Below, piece after piece: positions 26,595-38,600 of a stretch of 60,791 nt of DNA. The translations under genes were made by a program, and so were the position numbers. The DNA lies in contig JAOARN010000132.1 in the NCBI GenBank assembly GCA_025210485.1, forward strand, positions 64,382 to 125,172, in the 5' to 3' direction. A model generated the notes under the pieces. The model did no database searches. It saw nothing but the letters and a program-made list of their open reading frames with translations, and was not told where the DNA came from. The first letter of the stretch is position 1. Every line of letters begins with the position of its first letter. Source of the DNA: Marinifilaceae bacterium (lineage in GTDB: Bacteria > Bacteroidota > Bacteroidia > Bacteroidales > Marinifilaceae).

Positions 26595-28064
26595 TTGCAG
26601 ATAATAAAGAAACAAACAATAAAAGGAAGCATATTCTCATATATTGGTGCCATTTTAGCTTTGGTTAATAATGGCATCCTATTTCCTCGTATACTTAGTC
26701 AAGATCAAATTGGAATATTAAATTGGCTTATAGCTATATCATTGATTTTTTCACAGGCTTCATGTCTTGGATTCAATAATATTACTGATAGATTATTCCC
26801 TTATTTTAGATCTAGTTCCAAATATCATAACGGATACCCTAGTTTAATGATATTTGTTGGCTTTATAGGGATTATCGTTTCATCTTTAGTTTTTTATTTT
26901 ACAAACGAAAGATATAGCAATGATTTGACCCATGAATACATTTATTATGTTTTTCCTCTTTTATTTTTTGGGACTTACTACAATTTGTTTGATGCATACA
27001 ATAAGACTTCTTATGATGCTGTTTCGGGAACTTTCTTTAGGGATATAGTTTTTAAGCTTTTAAATATGTTAGCTCTTTTATTGATGTATTTGGGACTTAT
27101 TAATTTTAGTATCTTCTCTAAAATATATGTTGCTGCATTTTGTCTTCCGGCAATTTTATTATTCTTCCTCCTTTTGTATAAAAATAATATTGGTTTCTCT
27201 AGATTGAATTTTAAATTATTCCAATCTTATAAAGGACAGATGTTTAATCTCTCAGTATTTGGGATTTTTAATAGTTTTAGCAATAGTTTTGCAGTGCAAA
27301 TAGACCGTATAATGATAGTTGGCTATTTATCATATGCAGAGAATGGAATTTATGCTACAATGGCTAATTTTGGGGTGCTTATATCTATGCCTTTGCGTTC
27401 GTTGACCAAGATTTCGACTACTGTTATTTCTGAAGCATGGAAGAATAAGGATAAAACTATGATTATGTCTATTTATAAGAATTCAAGTATTAATCAATTT
27501 GTGGTAGCTTGCTTTCTTTATATTGGTTTGATTTCTAATACCGATTTTATTTTTGAATTAGTTACTGATTCTTATTTACCTGGGCATAAAGTGCTAATTT
27601 TTATTGGAGCTGCTCATATTCTGCATATGCTTTCGGGTGTTAATGGAGTAATAATTCAAACCTCTGAAAAGTATAAATATCAGTCCTTTTTTCTAGCAAT
27701 TTTTGCCCTTTTGCTCATTATTACCAACATGATATTTATACCACTATATGGAATTGTAGGAGCTGCATCAGCTAGTTTTATTTCTGTTTTTATTTATAGT
27801 CTTCTTAAATTTATATTTGTATACAAGTGGTTTGGAATGCAACCTTTTTCACTAAAGTATATATATGTAGTTATTATCTCATTCGTATTACTATATCTAT
27901 CTTTAACTTATATTGATTTAGATAATGCTTATCTCAATTTATTATTAAGAGGCTTTTTTATAACTGTATTGTATTTCTTGTTTTGCTATAAATTAAATAT
28001 ATCCAAAGATATTAACCAGATTGTTAATAAGTGGTTGAAAAAAATAAAAGGGAAAAGTATATAG
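26595..28064 (+). CDS. Polysaccharide biosynthesis / oligosaccharide flippase
   Basis: The 489-residue, multi-pass protein begins at TTG (no ATG is available near the start) with IIKKQTIKGSIFSYIGAILA, the usual N-terminus of Bacteroidota Wzx-like flippases. About 14 hydrophobic helices are visible, and FNSFSNSFAVQIDRIMIVGY (about 225-244) is the charged helix of the MOP exporter family. A basic, cytoplasmic tail ends the protein. It would translocate lipid-linked glycan units. It follows the OmpA lipoprotein gene by 31 bp. It differs in sequence from the flippase at 11611. Confidence 0.85.
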   Translation: MQIIKKQTIKGSIFSYIGAILALVNNGILFPRILSQDQIGILNWLIAISLIFSQASCLGFNNITDRLFPYFRSSSKYHNGYPSLMIFVGFIGIIVSSLVFYFTNERYSNDLTHEYIYYVFPLLFFGTYYNLFDAYNKTSYDAVSGTFFRDIVFKLLNMLALLLMYLGLINFSIFSKIYVAAFCLPAILLFFLLLYKNNIGFSRLNFKLFQSYKGQMFNLSVFGIFNSFSNSFAVQIDRIMIVGYLSYAENGIYATMANFGVLISMPLRSLTKISTTVISEAWKNKDKTMIMSIYKNSSINQFVVACFLYIGLISNTDFIFELVTDSYLPGHKVLIFIGAAHILHMLSGVNGVIIQTSEKYKYQSFFLAIFALLLIITNMIFIPLYGIVGAASASFISVFIYSLLKFIFVYKWFGMQPFSLKYIYVVIISFVLLYLSLTYIDLDNAYLNLLLRGFFITVLYFLFCYKLNISKDINQIVNKWLKKIKGKSI

Positions 28065-28082
28065 ACTATATTTTTATAGTCT
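28063..28082. terminator. Short hairpin shared by two convergent stops
   Basis: AGACTATA (28063-28070), a TTTT loop and TATAGTCT (28075-28082) lie across the 9-bp gap between the flippase and rsgA stops and overlap both gene ends. T-runs in the loop and beyond fit bidirectional termination. Confidence 0.45.
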
Positions 28083-29000
28083 GTATTTTCCCATATCCCC
28101 TTCGTCAATCATACTTAGGTAGCTTTCGTATCTGCTAAAGTGAATTTCTCCGTTTTCCAAAGCTTCTTTTACTGCGCATTGAGGTTCATTGATATGCATG
28201 CAGTTATTAAATTTACACTTGTCGGCTAGTTCAAAAAATTCAACAAAATAATGTGAAATTTCAGATTTATCCATATCGAAAGTTCCAAATCCTCTGATGC
28301 CAGGAGTATCTATAATATATCCTCCGAAATCGAGTTCAAACATTTCGGCGAAAGTGGTAGTATGTTTTCCTTGTTTATGAGAATCTGATATTTCTTTGGT
28401 TCTCAAATCCAAACCAGGCTGGATAATATTGATTAATGTAGACTTCCCTACCCCCGAGTGACCAGAGAATAAGCTAGTTTTATCTTTCATCAATTCCTTA
28501 ACTTTATCTATACCATCATTGTTTTTTGCAGAAATAGCGCAACATTCATAACCTATTGAGCTATATAGGTCGATTAGTTCGTCAAGTTTGTCTAATTCCT
28601 CTTCCTGATATCTGTCTGTTTTATTAAAAATAATTTTAACATCAATACTATAGGCTTTTGCTGCTGCTAGATACCTATCTATAAATGTAGTTGTGGTCAT
28701 AGGATAGTTGATGGTAACCACAAGTAAAGTTTGATCTATATTTGCCGCAATAATCTGAGCTTGTTTCGAAAGGTTTGAAGATTTACGAATAATATAGTTA
28801 TTTCTATCCAAAATTTTAGAAATCACAGGAGTCTCATCCGAATCGTCAAATTCAACCCAATCGCCAACAGCTACAGGGTTTGTAGTTTTTATACCTTTTA
28901 ATCTAAATTTACCTTTAATTTTACAATTTAAGATTTCTGATTCATCTGTTTTTACGGTATACCAACTACCAGTATTTTTTATAACTCTTCCTTTTTTCAA
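28074..29000 (-). CDS. rsgA: Ribosome small-subunit-dependent GTPase (30S maturation)
   Basis: The 308-residue circularly permuted GTPase checks late 30S assembly and the decoding centre. The domain order is an N-terminal OB fold (about 1-75), then G4 NKTD (126-129), G1 GHSGVGKST (180-188) and G3 DTPG (231-234). A C-terminal zinc knuckle follows (C262, C267, H269, C275). The start is TTG at 29000, with MKKGRV following; no ATG gives a better N-terminus. A TACTTTTG box lies 48 bp upstream. Length is normal. Confidence 0.95.
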   Translation of the reverse strand: MKKGRVIKNTGSWYTVKTDESEILNCKIKGKFRLKGIKTTNPVAVGDWVEFDDSDETPVISKILDRNNYIIRKSSNLSKQAQIIAANIDQTLLVVTINYPMTTTTFIDRYLAAAKAYSIDVKIIFNKTDRYQEEELDKLDELIDLYSSIGYECCAISAKNNDGIDKVKELMKDKTSLFSGHSGVGKSTLINIIQPGLDLRTKEISDSHKQGKHTTTFAEMFELDFGGYIIDTPGIRGFGTFDMDKSEISHYFVEFFELADKCKFNNCMHINEPQCAVKEALENGEIHFSRYESYLSMIDEGDMGKYRL

Positions 29001-29047
29001 GATTCCTCTGTTCTAAATGTTTAACATTCTTTGATTAATGAATTTTG

Positions 29048-29055
29048 CAAAAGTA
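29048..29055 (-). promoter_or_regulatory. Candidate -7 box for rsgA
   Basis: On the minus strand TACTTTTG matches TAnnTTTG, 48 bp before the rsgA TTG. No TTG is present at the -33 distance, so the call rests on one element. Confidence 0.35.
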
Positions 29056-29111
29056 TTAATTATAGATTTAAGTTGAAAATATAAATAGCAAAAACAAATT
29101 TATTAAATATT

Positions 29112-29139
29112 AAAAGAGCCGATAAAAAATCGGCTCTTA
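29112..29139 (-). terminator. Terminator after the OmpA/PD40 gene
   Basis: A perfect 10-bp stem AAGAGCCGAT/ATCGGCTCTT (29114-29123, 29129-29138) with an A5 loop lies 23 bp after the stop of the 719-aa protein on the minus strand, followed by TTTTAATATTT. It separates this operon from rsgA. Confidence 0.8.
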
Positions 29140-29161
29140 ATTTGAATCTAAATTATCAAAA

Positions 29162-31321
29162 TTACAGTTCAAGAATTTTGATTTCGGTTCGCCTATTGGC
29201 TTGATGTTCTGCTCTGCTACAGCTTACACCATCAGAGCATCTATTTACTAGGCGAGTTTCTCCATAGCCTGAGGCTATTAGTCTATCTGGGTTTATTCCT
29301 TTGCTAATAATATATGCAACTGCCGATTTTGCTCGTCTGTCCGAAAGATCAATATTGTATACATCCGAACCTCGGCTGTCTGTATGTGAACTCAATTCGA
29401 TTTTTAGACTTGGGTTTTCCTCCATTATTTTGACCAGTTTGTCTAATTCTATTGCTGCGTCAGGTCTAATATTATCTTTGTCGAAGTCATAAAATATATT
29501 TTCTAGTACAAAACTCTTTCCTACTTCTAATTTGTCGATATACTTTACAATATTTATAGTATCCTGCGAATTGTTTTCTGCATATACCAATTCATTACAC
29601 GAGATAGTTTTTTCTTTCCAAATATTGATTTCATATTTTTTATCACGGAGTAATTTATGTGTAAATTTTCCTGTATCCGCTGTAGATAGTTTGATAGTAT
29701 CTTTTTGTTCTGTATCTATAATTTCGATATTTACCATTTTTACAGGACTATTATCGGACTTATATGCCACAAGTCCATTTAATATTATATCCTTTACTGG
29801 TTTCAGATATATGGTTTTAAATATATTTACTCTATTAGAATAATCGGCTTTTACAAGCTGTACAGATTCGGTGCTGTATCCAGGTTTACTAGCTGTGATG
29901 GTAAATTCTTCTCGGTCATTTCCTAGTTTTGCTCCAAACCAGCCTGTCTCTGTTGTTATTGAATGTGTTACCTCTACTCCTGTTGTGTCTATATAGCTTA
30001 CTTTTGCAGCTTGAATAATTGATTTATCTTCTATGTTTTTAACAATACCATTTAGCAAGAAAGAATTTATCTTGTACATATAAATATCATCGAAACTTTC
30101 TCCTTTTTCTCTATTTGATGAAAAATAACCTTTGTCGTCATTTATGATTAAGCCAAAATCATCCTTTGTGGAGTTTATATCTATTCCTAAATTCATTACT
30201 GGAACCGTAATATCTTTTGTGTCGAAACTAAAAATATCTAAACCTCCAAGCCCAGCATGACCTTTAGATGAAAAGAACAGAACTCCTGACTGTGAGATGA
30301 ATGGAAACATTTCATTATCAATGGTATTTACTCTTGGACCTAGGTTTGTTGGTTCGGTCCAAACTCCATTAATCTTATGACTTACATATATATCAGTACC
30401 TCCAATGCCACCAGGACGATCAGAAACAAAGTAAAGATCTTTTCCATTTTCTGATATGCTTGGGTGTCCTGTAGAATAATCTTTCAAATTGAATGGCATT
30501 AGTTTGGGTTTCGACCATCTGTTTCCATCAAATTTTGAGTAATATAATTTTATTTTTACTACCCCATTTTTCGATTTGACTGCTCTTTTGCCTTTGCTAA
30601 CAGTATTACGTGTGATGTAAACCTCTGTCCCATCTTTCGAAAAACATACTGGACCTTCATGAAACATGTATGATTTTCCAAATTTGTTTGAGATATAATT
30701 AAGTCCTTCAAGATTACCATCATCTTTAATTTTTCCAGAGTAAAGTTTCAGAAAATTTTGATCAGTCCATTTATATTTTTTGTTTGAACTGAAGTTGTTT
30801 CGAGCCGATGAAAATACAAGCGAATCCTTGTAATAAGTAGGTCCAAAATCCGATTCAGGGGAGTTTATTTTTAATTTATCTATTTTATAGAATTTTTCCG
30901 TTCTACCTATGTTTTTGATTTCTTCAGGTTTTATATGTTCTACAACGAGGCTGTCCTTGTTAGCCGCCATAAAAATATCCATCCAAAAATGTGCTTGTTT
31001 GTATTTACCATTACTTTGCAATGCTCTCGAGTAATGATAATAATCCTGTATGGAGACACTGTCGGTTAGTATTACTAGTCTGTAATACCATTTTTCTGAC
31101 TCTTTCGAATTATTCACCATTCGGTATGATTCGGCGATGTTTCGAATGACCTCCATATTCATTGTATCCTTTTGGTAGATACGTTTATAATTATCGACAG
31201 CACTTAGGAAATTAAATTTTTTGAATTGCTTGTTTGCTTTTCGGCTTGATTGTGCAAATGTATTACTACTTATAAAAAGGCTAAATATTAATACTAGTGT
31301 ATATATATATGATTTTTTCAT
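29162..31321 (-). CDS. OmpA-family protein with TPR and PD40 repeats, T9SS-associated
   Basis: The 719-residue protein has a signal peptide (1-23, ...NTFAQ). Residues about 25-130 are helical TPR-like repeats (YYRLVILTDSVSIQDYYHYS). Residues about 150-400 are PD40/WD40-like propeller blades (FSKDGTEVYITRN; YFVSDRPGGIGGTDIYVS; ILFFSSKGHAGLGGLDIFSF). Residues about 415-580 are Ig/carboxypeptidase-regulatory-like domains, and the C-terminal OmpA domain contains ENIFYDFDKDNIRPDA and SSHTDSRGSD (about 640-700) for peptidoglycan binding. This TPR-PD40-CnaB-OmpA architecture repeatedly sits beside PorP/SprF genes and resembles PorE-type envelope anchors of the T9SS. It ends the operon of the giant adhesin. 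Confidence 0.88.
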   Translation of the reverse strand: MKKSYIYTLVLIFSLFISSNTFAQSSRKANKQFKKFNFLSAVDNYKRIYQKDTMNMEVIRNIAESYRMVNNSKESEKWYYRLVILTDSVSIQDYYHYSRALQSNGKYKQAHFWMDIFMAANKDSLVVEHIKPEEIKNIGRTEKFYKIDKLKINSPESDFGPTYYKDSLVFSSARNNFSSNKKYKWTDQNFLKLYSGKIKDDGNLEGLNYISNKFGKSYMFHEGPVCFSKDGTEVYITRNTVSKGKRAVKSKNGVVKIKLYYSKFDGNRWSKPKLMPFNLKDYSTGHPSISENGKDLYFVSDRPGGIGGTDIYVSHKINGVWTEPTNLGPRVNTIDNEMFPFISQSGVLFFSSKGHAGLGGLDIFSFDTKDITVPVMNLGIDINSTKDDFGLIINDDKGYFSSNREKGESFDDIYMYKINSFLLNGIVKNIEDKSIIQAAKVSYIDTTGVEVTHSITTETGWFGAKLGNDREEFTITASKPGYSTESVQLVKADYSNRVNIFKTIYLKPVKDIILNGLVAYKSDNSPVKMVNIEIIDTEQKDTIKLSTADTGKFTHKLLRDKKYEINIWKEKTISCNELVYAENNSQDTINIVKYIDKLEVGKSFVLENIFYDFDKDNIRPDAAIELDKLVKIMEENPSLKIELSSHTDSRGSDVYNIDLSDRRAKSAVAYIISKGINPDRLIASGYGETRLVNRCSDGVSCSRAEHQANRRTEIKILEL

Positions 31322-31364
31322 TTTAGTAGGTTTTTTCTGGTTAATAAATTCTTATCATTTTTGA

Positions 31365-32312
31365 TTAGAAGAATCTAGGAGTTAGTATTTTCTTATCTCC
31401 TAAATGGAAATCAAAGGCTATCATTACTTCGTGTGTCCCACTGTTATATTTTCTTAGCTCAGAACCTGTCATATCGAAGGCATACCCTATTCTCCATTTA
31501 TTTGTCATTTGGTATTGTAACATCACACTAAACGAATCGTCGATACGATGCGAAGCACCAAACCAAAATCTGTCTAGATATATAAAGTTGGCACTTATAT
31601 CGATTGAAATTGGAGCATTATATACAATTTTAGCAAGAGCAGATGGTTTAAACTTAAGATTGTGGTTAATATTGAATAAAGCTCCACCATTCAGGAAATA
31701 ATGTCTTTCCTTGTACCCTTTACTAGCAGATGATACGCCATCATTATCGTATTGGTTTCTCATAAGTCGTGGACTTGCTAGTCCGATGTAATATTTTGGA
31801 TTGTATAAGTATAATCCTACTCCAAAATTAAGAATGAAGTTTTGATTAAAATTTTCGGCAAAAGCGGAGTCATTATTCTGATCCAAGTTTAGATCGTTAA
31901 GTTTTAATTGTAACATGTCGAATCCAGCCTTTAGTCCCATTCCTAACATAGTTCTATATCCCAGTCGCAAATGGTAGGAAATATCTCCGTAGAAGCTATT
32001 CTGCTCGGTAGGTCCTATTTTATCATTTATAAAAGTAAAACCAGTACCAACATTGAAATATCTTAATTTGGAATTCATGCTAAATAGATTTGTTCTTGGA
32101 GCTCCATCAAAACCAACCCATTGTTGGCGGCTCATAATCATTACGCTTAGCATATCATTACTACCAACATATCCAGGGTTAATAGTTTGTTGGTTGTGCA
32201 TATATTGAGTGTACATTGGATCTTGCTGAGCATTTGTTTTTAGACATAATGTTAGCATTATAAATATCAAACTAAGTAGATACTTATTGTACTTTTTTAA
32301 TATTGTAATCAT
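31365..32312 (-). CDS. PorP/SprF-family outer-membrane protein
   Basis: The 315-residue protein starts most plausibly at ATG 32312 (a TTG at 32333 is in frame) and has a signal peptide ending at LKTNAQQ. The mature start QDPMYTQYMHNQQTINPGYVGSND (about residues 29-50) is the hallmark of the PorP/SprF family. GAPRTNLFSMNSKLRY and the ending HEVMIAFDFHLGDKKILTPRFF are also typical. SprF-type proteins are required for secretion and surface attachment of type B T9SS substrates such as SprB. The gene sits between the giant type B protein and the OmpA/PD40 protein, 43 bp before the latter. Confidence 0.93.
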   Translation of the reverse strand: MITILKKYNKYLLSLIFIMLTLCLKTNAQQDPMYTQYMHNQQTINPGYVGSNDMLSVMIMSRQQWVGFDGAPRTNLFSMNSKLRYFNVGTGFTFINDKIGPTEQNSFYGDISYHLRLGYRTMLGMGLKAGFDMLQLKLNDLNLDQNNDSAFAENFNQNFILNFGVGLYLYNPKYYIGLASPRLMRNQYDNDGVSSASKGYKERHYFLNGGALFNINHNLKFKPSALAKIVYNAPISIDISANFIYLDRFWFGASHRIDDSFSVMLQYQMTNKWRIGYAFDMTGSELRKYNSGTHEVMIAFDFHLGDKKILTPRFF

Positions 32313-32326
32313 CTTAAATATATTTT

Positions 32327-32521
32327 TTAACAAGTAGCTGTTTCCTGTTCTGAATTAAGTTTTGGATTGTTGAAAAAAGATTGGAAATGAAATTTATTAC
32401 AGTAAACTAGTTCTGTGTTAAGTATTCTTGAATGGTGTATTATTGGAATATTAATAGTTTCGTCAAGAATAATTAAACGACTTTTTTCAAATAAATCTTG
32501 TCGGATTATTAATCGATTCAT
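32327..32521 (-). CDS. Possible small protein between the giant adhesin and PorP/SprF genes
   Basis: A 64-codon frame with ATG start lies on the same strand, 91 bp after the giant gene and ending 14 bp before the preferred PorP start. It has no signal peptide and no recognisable motif, and its composition (IIRQDLFEKSRLIILDETIN) is plausible but not diagnostic. It could equally be chance in the 300-bp spacer. Confidence 0.25.
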   Translation of the reverse strand: MNRLIIRQDLFEKSRLIILDETINIPIIHHSRILNTELVYCNKFHFQSFFNNPKLNSEQETATC

Positions 32522-32541
32522 AATTCTTTGTTAGAATAAAT

Positions 32542-32598
32542 AACTGGTATCCCTGTATCGTATCTCTGTGAAATGAATTAATACAGAAGATACCAGTT
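32542..32598 (-). terminator. Long imperfect hairpin after the giant adhesin gene
   Basis: AACTGGTATC (32542-32551) pairs with GATACCAGTT (32589-32598), and CTGTAT (32553-32558) pairs with ATACAG (32581-32586). It lies 14 bp after the giant gene stop on the minus strand. The U-run is weak, so it may act as partial terminator or 3'-end stabiliser ahead of the PorP gene. Confidence 0.5.
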
Positions 32599-32612
32599 GT
32601 TTTAATATTCAA

Positions 32613-35600
32613 TTAATAATTAAGGTAAACGTATCCTTTTATTGGTTTTTTGCCGCTCTCTAATTCTACAATGTAGAAATAGGTTCCTTCAGGCAATGTG
32701 TTTGAACCAATAAGTCCTTTTGTATTAGGTTTTCCATCCCAATCGTTAAGGTATCCTTTAGCTTCATAAACTTTTGATCCCCAACGGTTGAATATCATTA
32801 GTTTAGAATTAGGGAAATCTCTTATTCCTTTTATTTTGAAATAATCGTTTACACCGTCACCATTTGGAGAAAATCCTTCAGGGATACTTATATACTCGCC
32901 ACAGTCATCATATTGGTCAATATAATTTGGTATGCCATCATTATCACAGTCGTCATCTCCTTCTTCGGAGTCAGGAACTGAATCTCCATCACTGTCTACA
33001 TCTGTATAATCAGGATTACCATCATTATCAGTATCCACAGGAGCATCTTTACAATAAGATCTTATTCCTGCTTCAATAGAGTCTGGTATGCCATCATTAT
33101 CCGAATCGGTATCTTCAAAATCAGCTATTCCATCATTATCCGAATCCTTGTCAAGTCCTTCTACATAATCAGGTATCCCGTCTTCGTCATAATCCGAAGC
33201 TGCAATTTCTATGTTAATCACTGCTTGGTCACAAAGTCCTGCAGGATCACATATTTCGTAATGTATTGATTCAGTATTACAATATGATCCAGGGTAAGCG
33301 GTGTAAGTAATACTACCATCCTCATTTAATATTAAATCACCATACGAAGCAGCTGAAATAATTCTAATTCTAAGATTATCATTATCTGGATCCAAATCAT
33401 TACTCATTGGAATTACTACAATCTCTTTTGAGTCAAAAGCAGAGTAATAATCATCTGTTGCTACAGGTGGATTGTTAACACCATTTATAATGATTTCAAC
33501 ATTGGCCTGATTACTTTTCTCTAATCCATCGTATACGCTATAAGTGAATGACTCTTTATAAGATTCGCCTTCGTTTAGATAATCGTATTTGCCATTGGAG
33601 TTGAAAAATATATTTCCAAGTTCATCAATATTAACCACACCTCCTTTTGACAATTCAATATTTTGATTAATCAATCTACTGTCTCCATTTATCTCAAAAT
33701 TGGTGATTGGATCTTTATCAATATCATTGTCATTGGTAAGAATATTAGAATTTACAGTTTCTGATTCTAATATGATATACTTGTCGTCTTTTGCAATAGG
33801 TGCATCGTTTACTGGTTCTATTTCGATTCTAACTGTTGCTGTTGATACATCTCCGTCAAAATCTTCTATAGTATAGGTGAAACTTTCGTTACCATTATGA
33901 TCTCTGTCTGGAGTGTAAATAAAAGAACCATCTTCGCTTACCACCAAAGTTCCATTATCGGGTCTGGTATAATCAATTACTTTTACAGGTTTATCACCTA
34001 AGTTCTCATCATTTTCCATCAATTTACCAGATGCTGCTCCTCCCTCTTGTATTTTGTAAGAGTCGTCTACTGCTACTGGTATATCATCAACTGACGAAAT
34101 ATTTATTAAGACTACAGCCGTTGAGCTTTCTCCATCTTTATCAGTTATGGTGTAAGTGAAACTATCCTTTCCATTTTCATCTTTGTATGGGGTGTAAGTA
34201 AATGTTCCATCAGGATTTACTATAGCAGTCCCTTTTTTAGGATCAGTCGTTTTACTAGCTGTAATAGGCTTGTCTCCTAGATCTGTATCATTTTTTATCA
34301 GATTACCAGATACTTCTTTTTCTTCCTCAGTGTCAAAAATATCATTTACAGCAATAGGACTATCATTAGTATTCGAAACAATTATTTTCACCTCTGCTAT
34401 TGAGTATTCTCCGTCAACATCTGTTACTCTATATTCAAAACTATCAGTTCCATAAAAATCCTTATTTGGAGTGTAGGTATATGTTCCATCTGTATTAACT
34501 GTAACACTACCATTAGTAGGATCCGACTCCTTCGTATAACTGACATCCTTATCTCCTAATCCTGTATCGTTTGACTTTAATTCACCATCAACAGCTGTAT
34601 CTTCGTTTGTAGTATTAGTATCATTTACAGCAATAGGTGTATCATTTGTTGGATTAACCGTGATAACTACTTCTGCAATAGAATATTCTCCGTCAGTATC
34701 GGTAACTCGATATTCAAATTTATCTTCTCCGTAGAAATCCTTGTTAGGGGTATAAGTATACTCTCCATTGGTGTTTATAACAAGTTTTCCATTTTTTGGA
34801 TCAGATTCGATTGTAAAGCTTATTAATTTATCTCCTAGACCGGTATCATTTGATTTCACTTCTGAATGAACAGGAGTGTCCTCATTGGTAGTCTCTTTGT
34901 CATCTACAGCAATAGGTGTGTCATTCTCAGCTTTTATTTCTATGTTTACAATTGCTTGGTCACAAAGGCTTATTAAAGGAAGACTTTCATTATCACATAT
35001 TTGATAAGTGAAACTCACAGTTCCAAAGTAATCTTTGTCAGGATTATATGTAAATGTCCCATCATTATTTAAAATAATATCTCCATTTTCATCAGCAGTA
35101 CCACCTTCTATAATAGTGTAAATAAAATTGTCAGAATTACTATCAGGATCCGAATCTACACCATTCCCATTATCTTCCTTTAGATTTCCATTTACCGATT
35201 TATCTTCTGTTCCAATAAAACTATCATTCATTGCTACTGGTGGATCATTAACAGGAAGAATATTTATTGTAAATTTCTTGGCTAATGACTGATCAACTCC
35301 CCCATTAGCTGTTCCTCCATTGTCTTTAACATATACCGATACAATCGACTGTCCAAACCTATCTGCTTTAGCTGTGAAGCTGATATCGCCATTTTGATTA
35401 ATGGATGGAGCCACTTCAAATAAATCATTATTTGTTGAGCTAAATTTTATTTCAACCGTCTGTGAAGTTTCATTTATAGCACCAGGATTAATATCAATGA
35501 TATGAGCACTTTTATTAAATTCTCCTGAATCTTCATTTACGTTTATATTCTTCGGATCAGCAATTTCAAATTTAGGAACATCGTTTACAGGTATTATATT

Positions 35601-38600
35601 GATTGAATATGTTGAGGCTTCTTCGCTATACTCAATTCCATCAAATGCTTTGAAATCAAAGCTGCTGTAATTATTACCATTCTCGTCTGTTGCTGCTTGA
35701 TATTTTAGTTTCTCGATATCATTAATATCTATAGTTTCATTTAAAACTATTTCACGTTTGCTAATATCATCTTCGATAAATAATTTTCCTTTTGAAGCTA
35801 GTTTCGTAATTTTAATAGCTCTTAGTTCATCACCGTCTGCATCGTCGTATAGAACTGCAAAATTATTTCTATGGAATTGATAAATATTATCTTCTAGTTC
35901 TGTAAAGTATGAATTTCGAACTCGAGGTTTATCATTAACAGAGTTAATCTTTATTTTAAATTCTTTTATATCAGATAATTCGATACCTCCTATTGCAGTA
36001 CCTCCATTATCATTATATTGAACTTTTATAATAACTTCTCCATGTTTGTTTGCAGCAGTTGTAAATCTTAGATTACCATCATTATCGATGCTTGGTTGCC
36101 CTCCCGAGCTAAACAAATCAGGACGTGGATTTGTGATTATAACCGTCATGTTTTGCTCAGTCTCATTAAATGCACCTTTGTCTATAGAACTAATATGTTT
36201 TACACTTTCATATGATCCGTAATCTTCGTCTATTTCGATATCTTTTGGAGATTTGAAACTAAAGTTTGGTTTATCATTTACAGGATTGACTTGAACATAT
36301 AGCTTTGTTGGATTAAGTTCATAGTCTGTACCATCATAAAATTTAAACAAGAAATTGTCATAATTTACTCCATTTTCATCTTCGACAGGTATGAACCTAA
36401 GTTTATTGATATCCGAAGAGCTTATAAATTCGTTATTTCCTATAATTTCAGATTCATTGTCTGAGAATATTAATTTTCCATACTTAGGTTTCTCTGTAAT
36501 TAGTATGCCAGTGAAATCATCATTGTCTATATCTGAATATATTCTTTCAAATGTAGCTTTGTCAAAGATTATTTTACCATCCTCTTTGATGGCATAAGCC
36601 ATATCCGTTCCAACAGGACGATCGTTTATTGCTTTAATTTCGATACTGAATTGCTGTACTGTCGATTCATCAATACCTCCATTGGCTGTACCTCCATTAT
36701 CTTTTAATCTAAGATTAATAGTAATTTTTCCGTTCGCATTCTCTGCTGGTTTAAATACTAATTTACCTTCAGAATCAATATTCGGATTAATCTCAAATAG
36801 ATTATTTTCATCATATTCTAGTATGAAATTTACTGTTTGATCATTTTCGTTTGCGGCTCCTCTATTGATATTAAAAGCAAAATCATTCTCTTCAAACTTA
36901 TCTGAATCTTCATTCACTATAATATCCTTTTCGGTAGTAAGATTAAAGCTTGGCTGATCGTTAACAGATTGAATGTCTATTGTGAGTTTATAGTCATCAT
37001 TGCTATAACTATTGCCATCAAAAACTTTATATTTAAATTCAGTATAGTCTAGTCCAAATTCATTATTAAGAGCTTGATAGTTTAGATATTTGATGTTTTC
37101 AGAACTTATAAAATCTCCTTTTTTCACTAAGTTTTCATTTAGTTTTAAATTCGATTTATTTGGCAATTCTGTTATCATAATTCCCATAAATGGATCATTT
37201 TCTATATCAGAATATCCATCTGCAAATATGCTGCTTGTAAACAGGTGCTTAGTATCTTCCAATTCCATTACCTTATGGTCTGTTGCTTCAGGTTTGTCAT
37301 TTACTGATAGTATATTCAGCTTTACTTGAGCAATATTTGAAGACATTGCAGTTCCATCGTAACCTTTATAGTTGAAGCTATCATCACCATAATAATTTTC
37401 ATTTGGCTGATAGAAAAGCTCTTCTAAATCGGTATGATTTATTTCATCATTTTCACTGATACTAATTATTGAACCATTTTTTGTGTATTTTAAAGATCCA
37501 TGTTGAGGTATCGAAGTGATAATTATTTTTTCAAGCTTGTCATTATCATCATTGTCTTGAAATCTATTAAATGTTTTATCAAACATATTTGCTTGAAATT
37601 CGATATTTTCATCTTCGTTGCTAGGTAGCATATCAAAGCTACTTACATATGGTACTGCATTTACATAGTTGAATTTAATAAATGCAGGTTTTTCCTCATT
37701 GCTTGATAACTTGTCTACTTTTGCATATTCTGTTCCATCAAAAGCATTCCATTTTAAGCTAACTTCGCCATTGTAGTTTCTGTTAGGTGTAAATACTAAT
37801 CCGTTTGCAAGTTCGGCATACGAGTATTCTCCTACACTTACATCAGTTCCGTTTATGCTGTATCTTCCAGCATCAGAAGATGGTAATTCTATTATCTTTA
37901 TCTTTTCAAAAATATTATCAGTTTTATCATCATCTGTATAGTGATCTAAAAGTTCTTGCCTACTAATATTTATGATTTTATCTTCTTTTGTATCTCCTAA
38001 ATTATAGTCTTCTACTACTGGAGGAGTATTGTTATGTTTGATTATAATTTTTGCATCTTTTTCAGCATAATCAAGACCATCATTTCCGTTCCAGCTTAAT
38101 TCTGTGATTCCTTCGAATCCATCATTTGGAATAAATACTAGTTTTTTTGTTTCACTAAATTCATTAATGTTCAAATCACTGTCTCCAAGTAGTTGGTTTT
38201 CTCCAAAGAATATTTTACCTGAATTAAAACTATCTGGAATTTTGATTTTGGTTATGCTTAGCTCGCTGTTTGGATTTCCATATGGGAAATCTTCGTCTTC
38301 AAAATTATTTGTAAAGTCTGTAATGTCTATTGTTACAGGAGTATCTTCAATTACAGATTTTGTGATTTGACTAACTATAGGTTTATCTTGAACTGGATTT
38401 ATTATAAGCTGAACATTTGCTGTATTATTTGAAAAATCAGTTCCGTCATGGCCTTTCCATTTAAATAAGTCGTTACCATTGAAATTTGGATCAGGCTTGT
38501 AAACAAGATTGTTTATATCTGACTTGCTTATTTCTTTGCCTTTCTCAATGATTTGTCCATTTAAATATAAGTCTCCATTTTCTGGAAGTTTGGTGATTTG

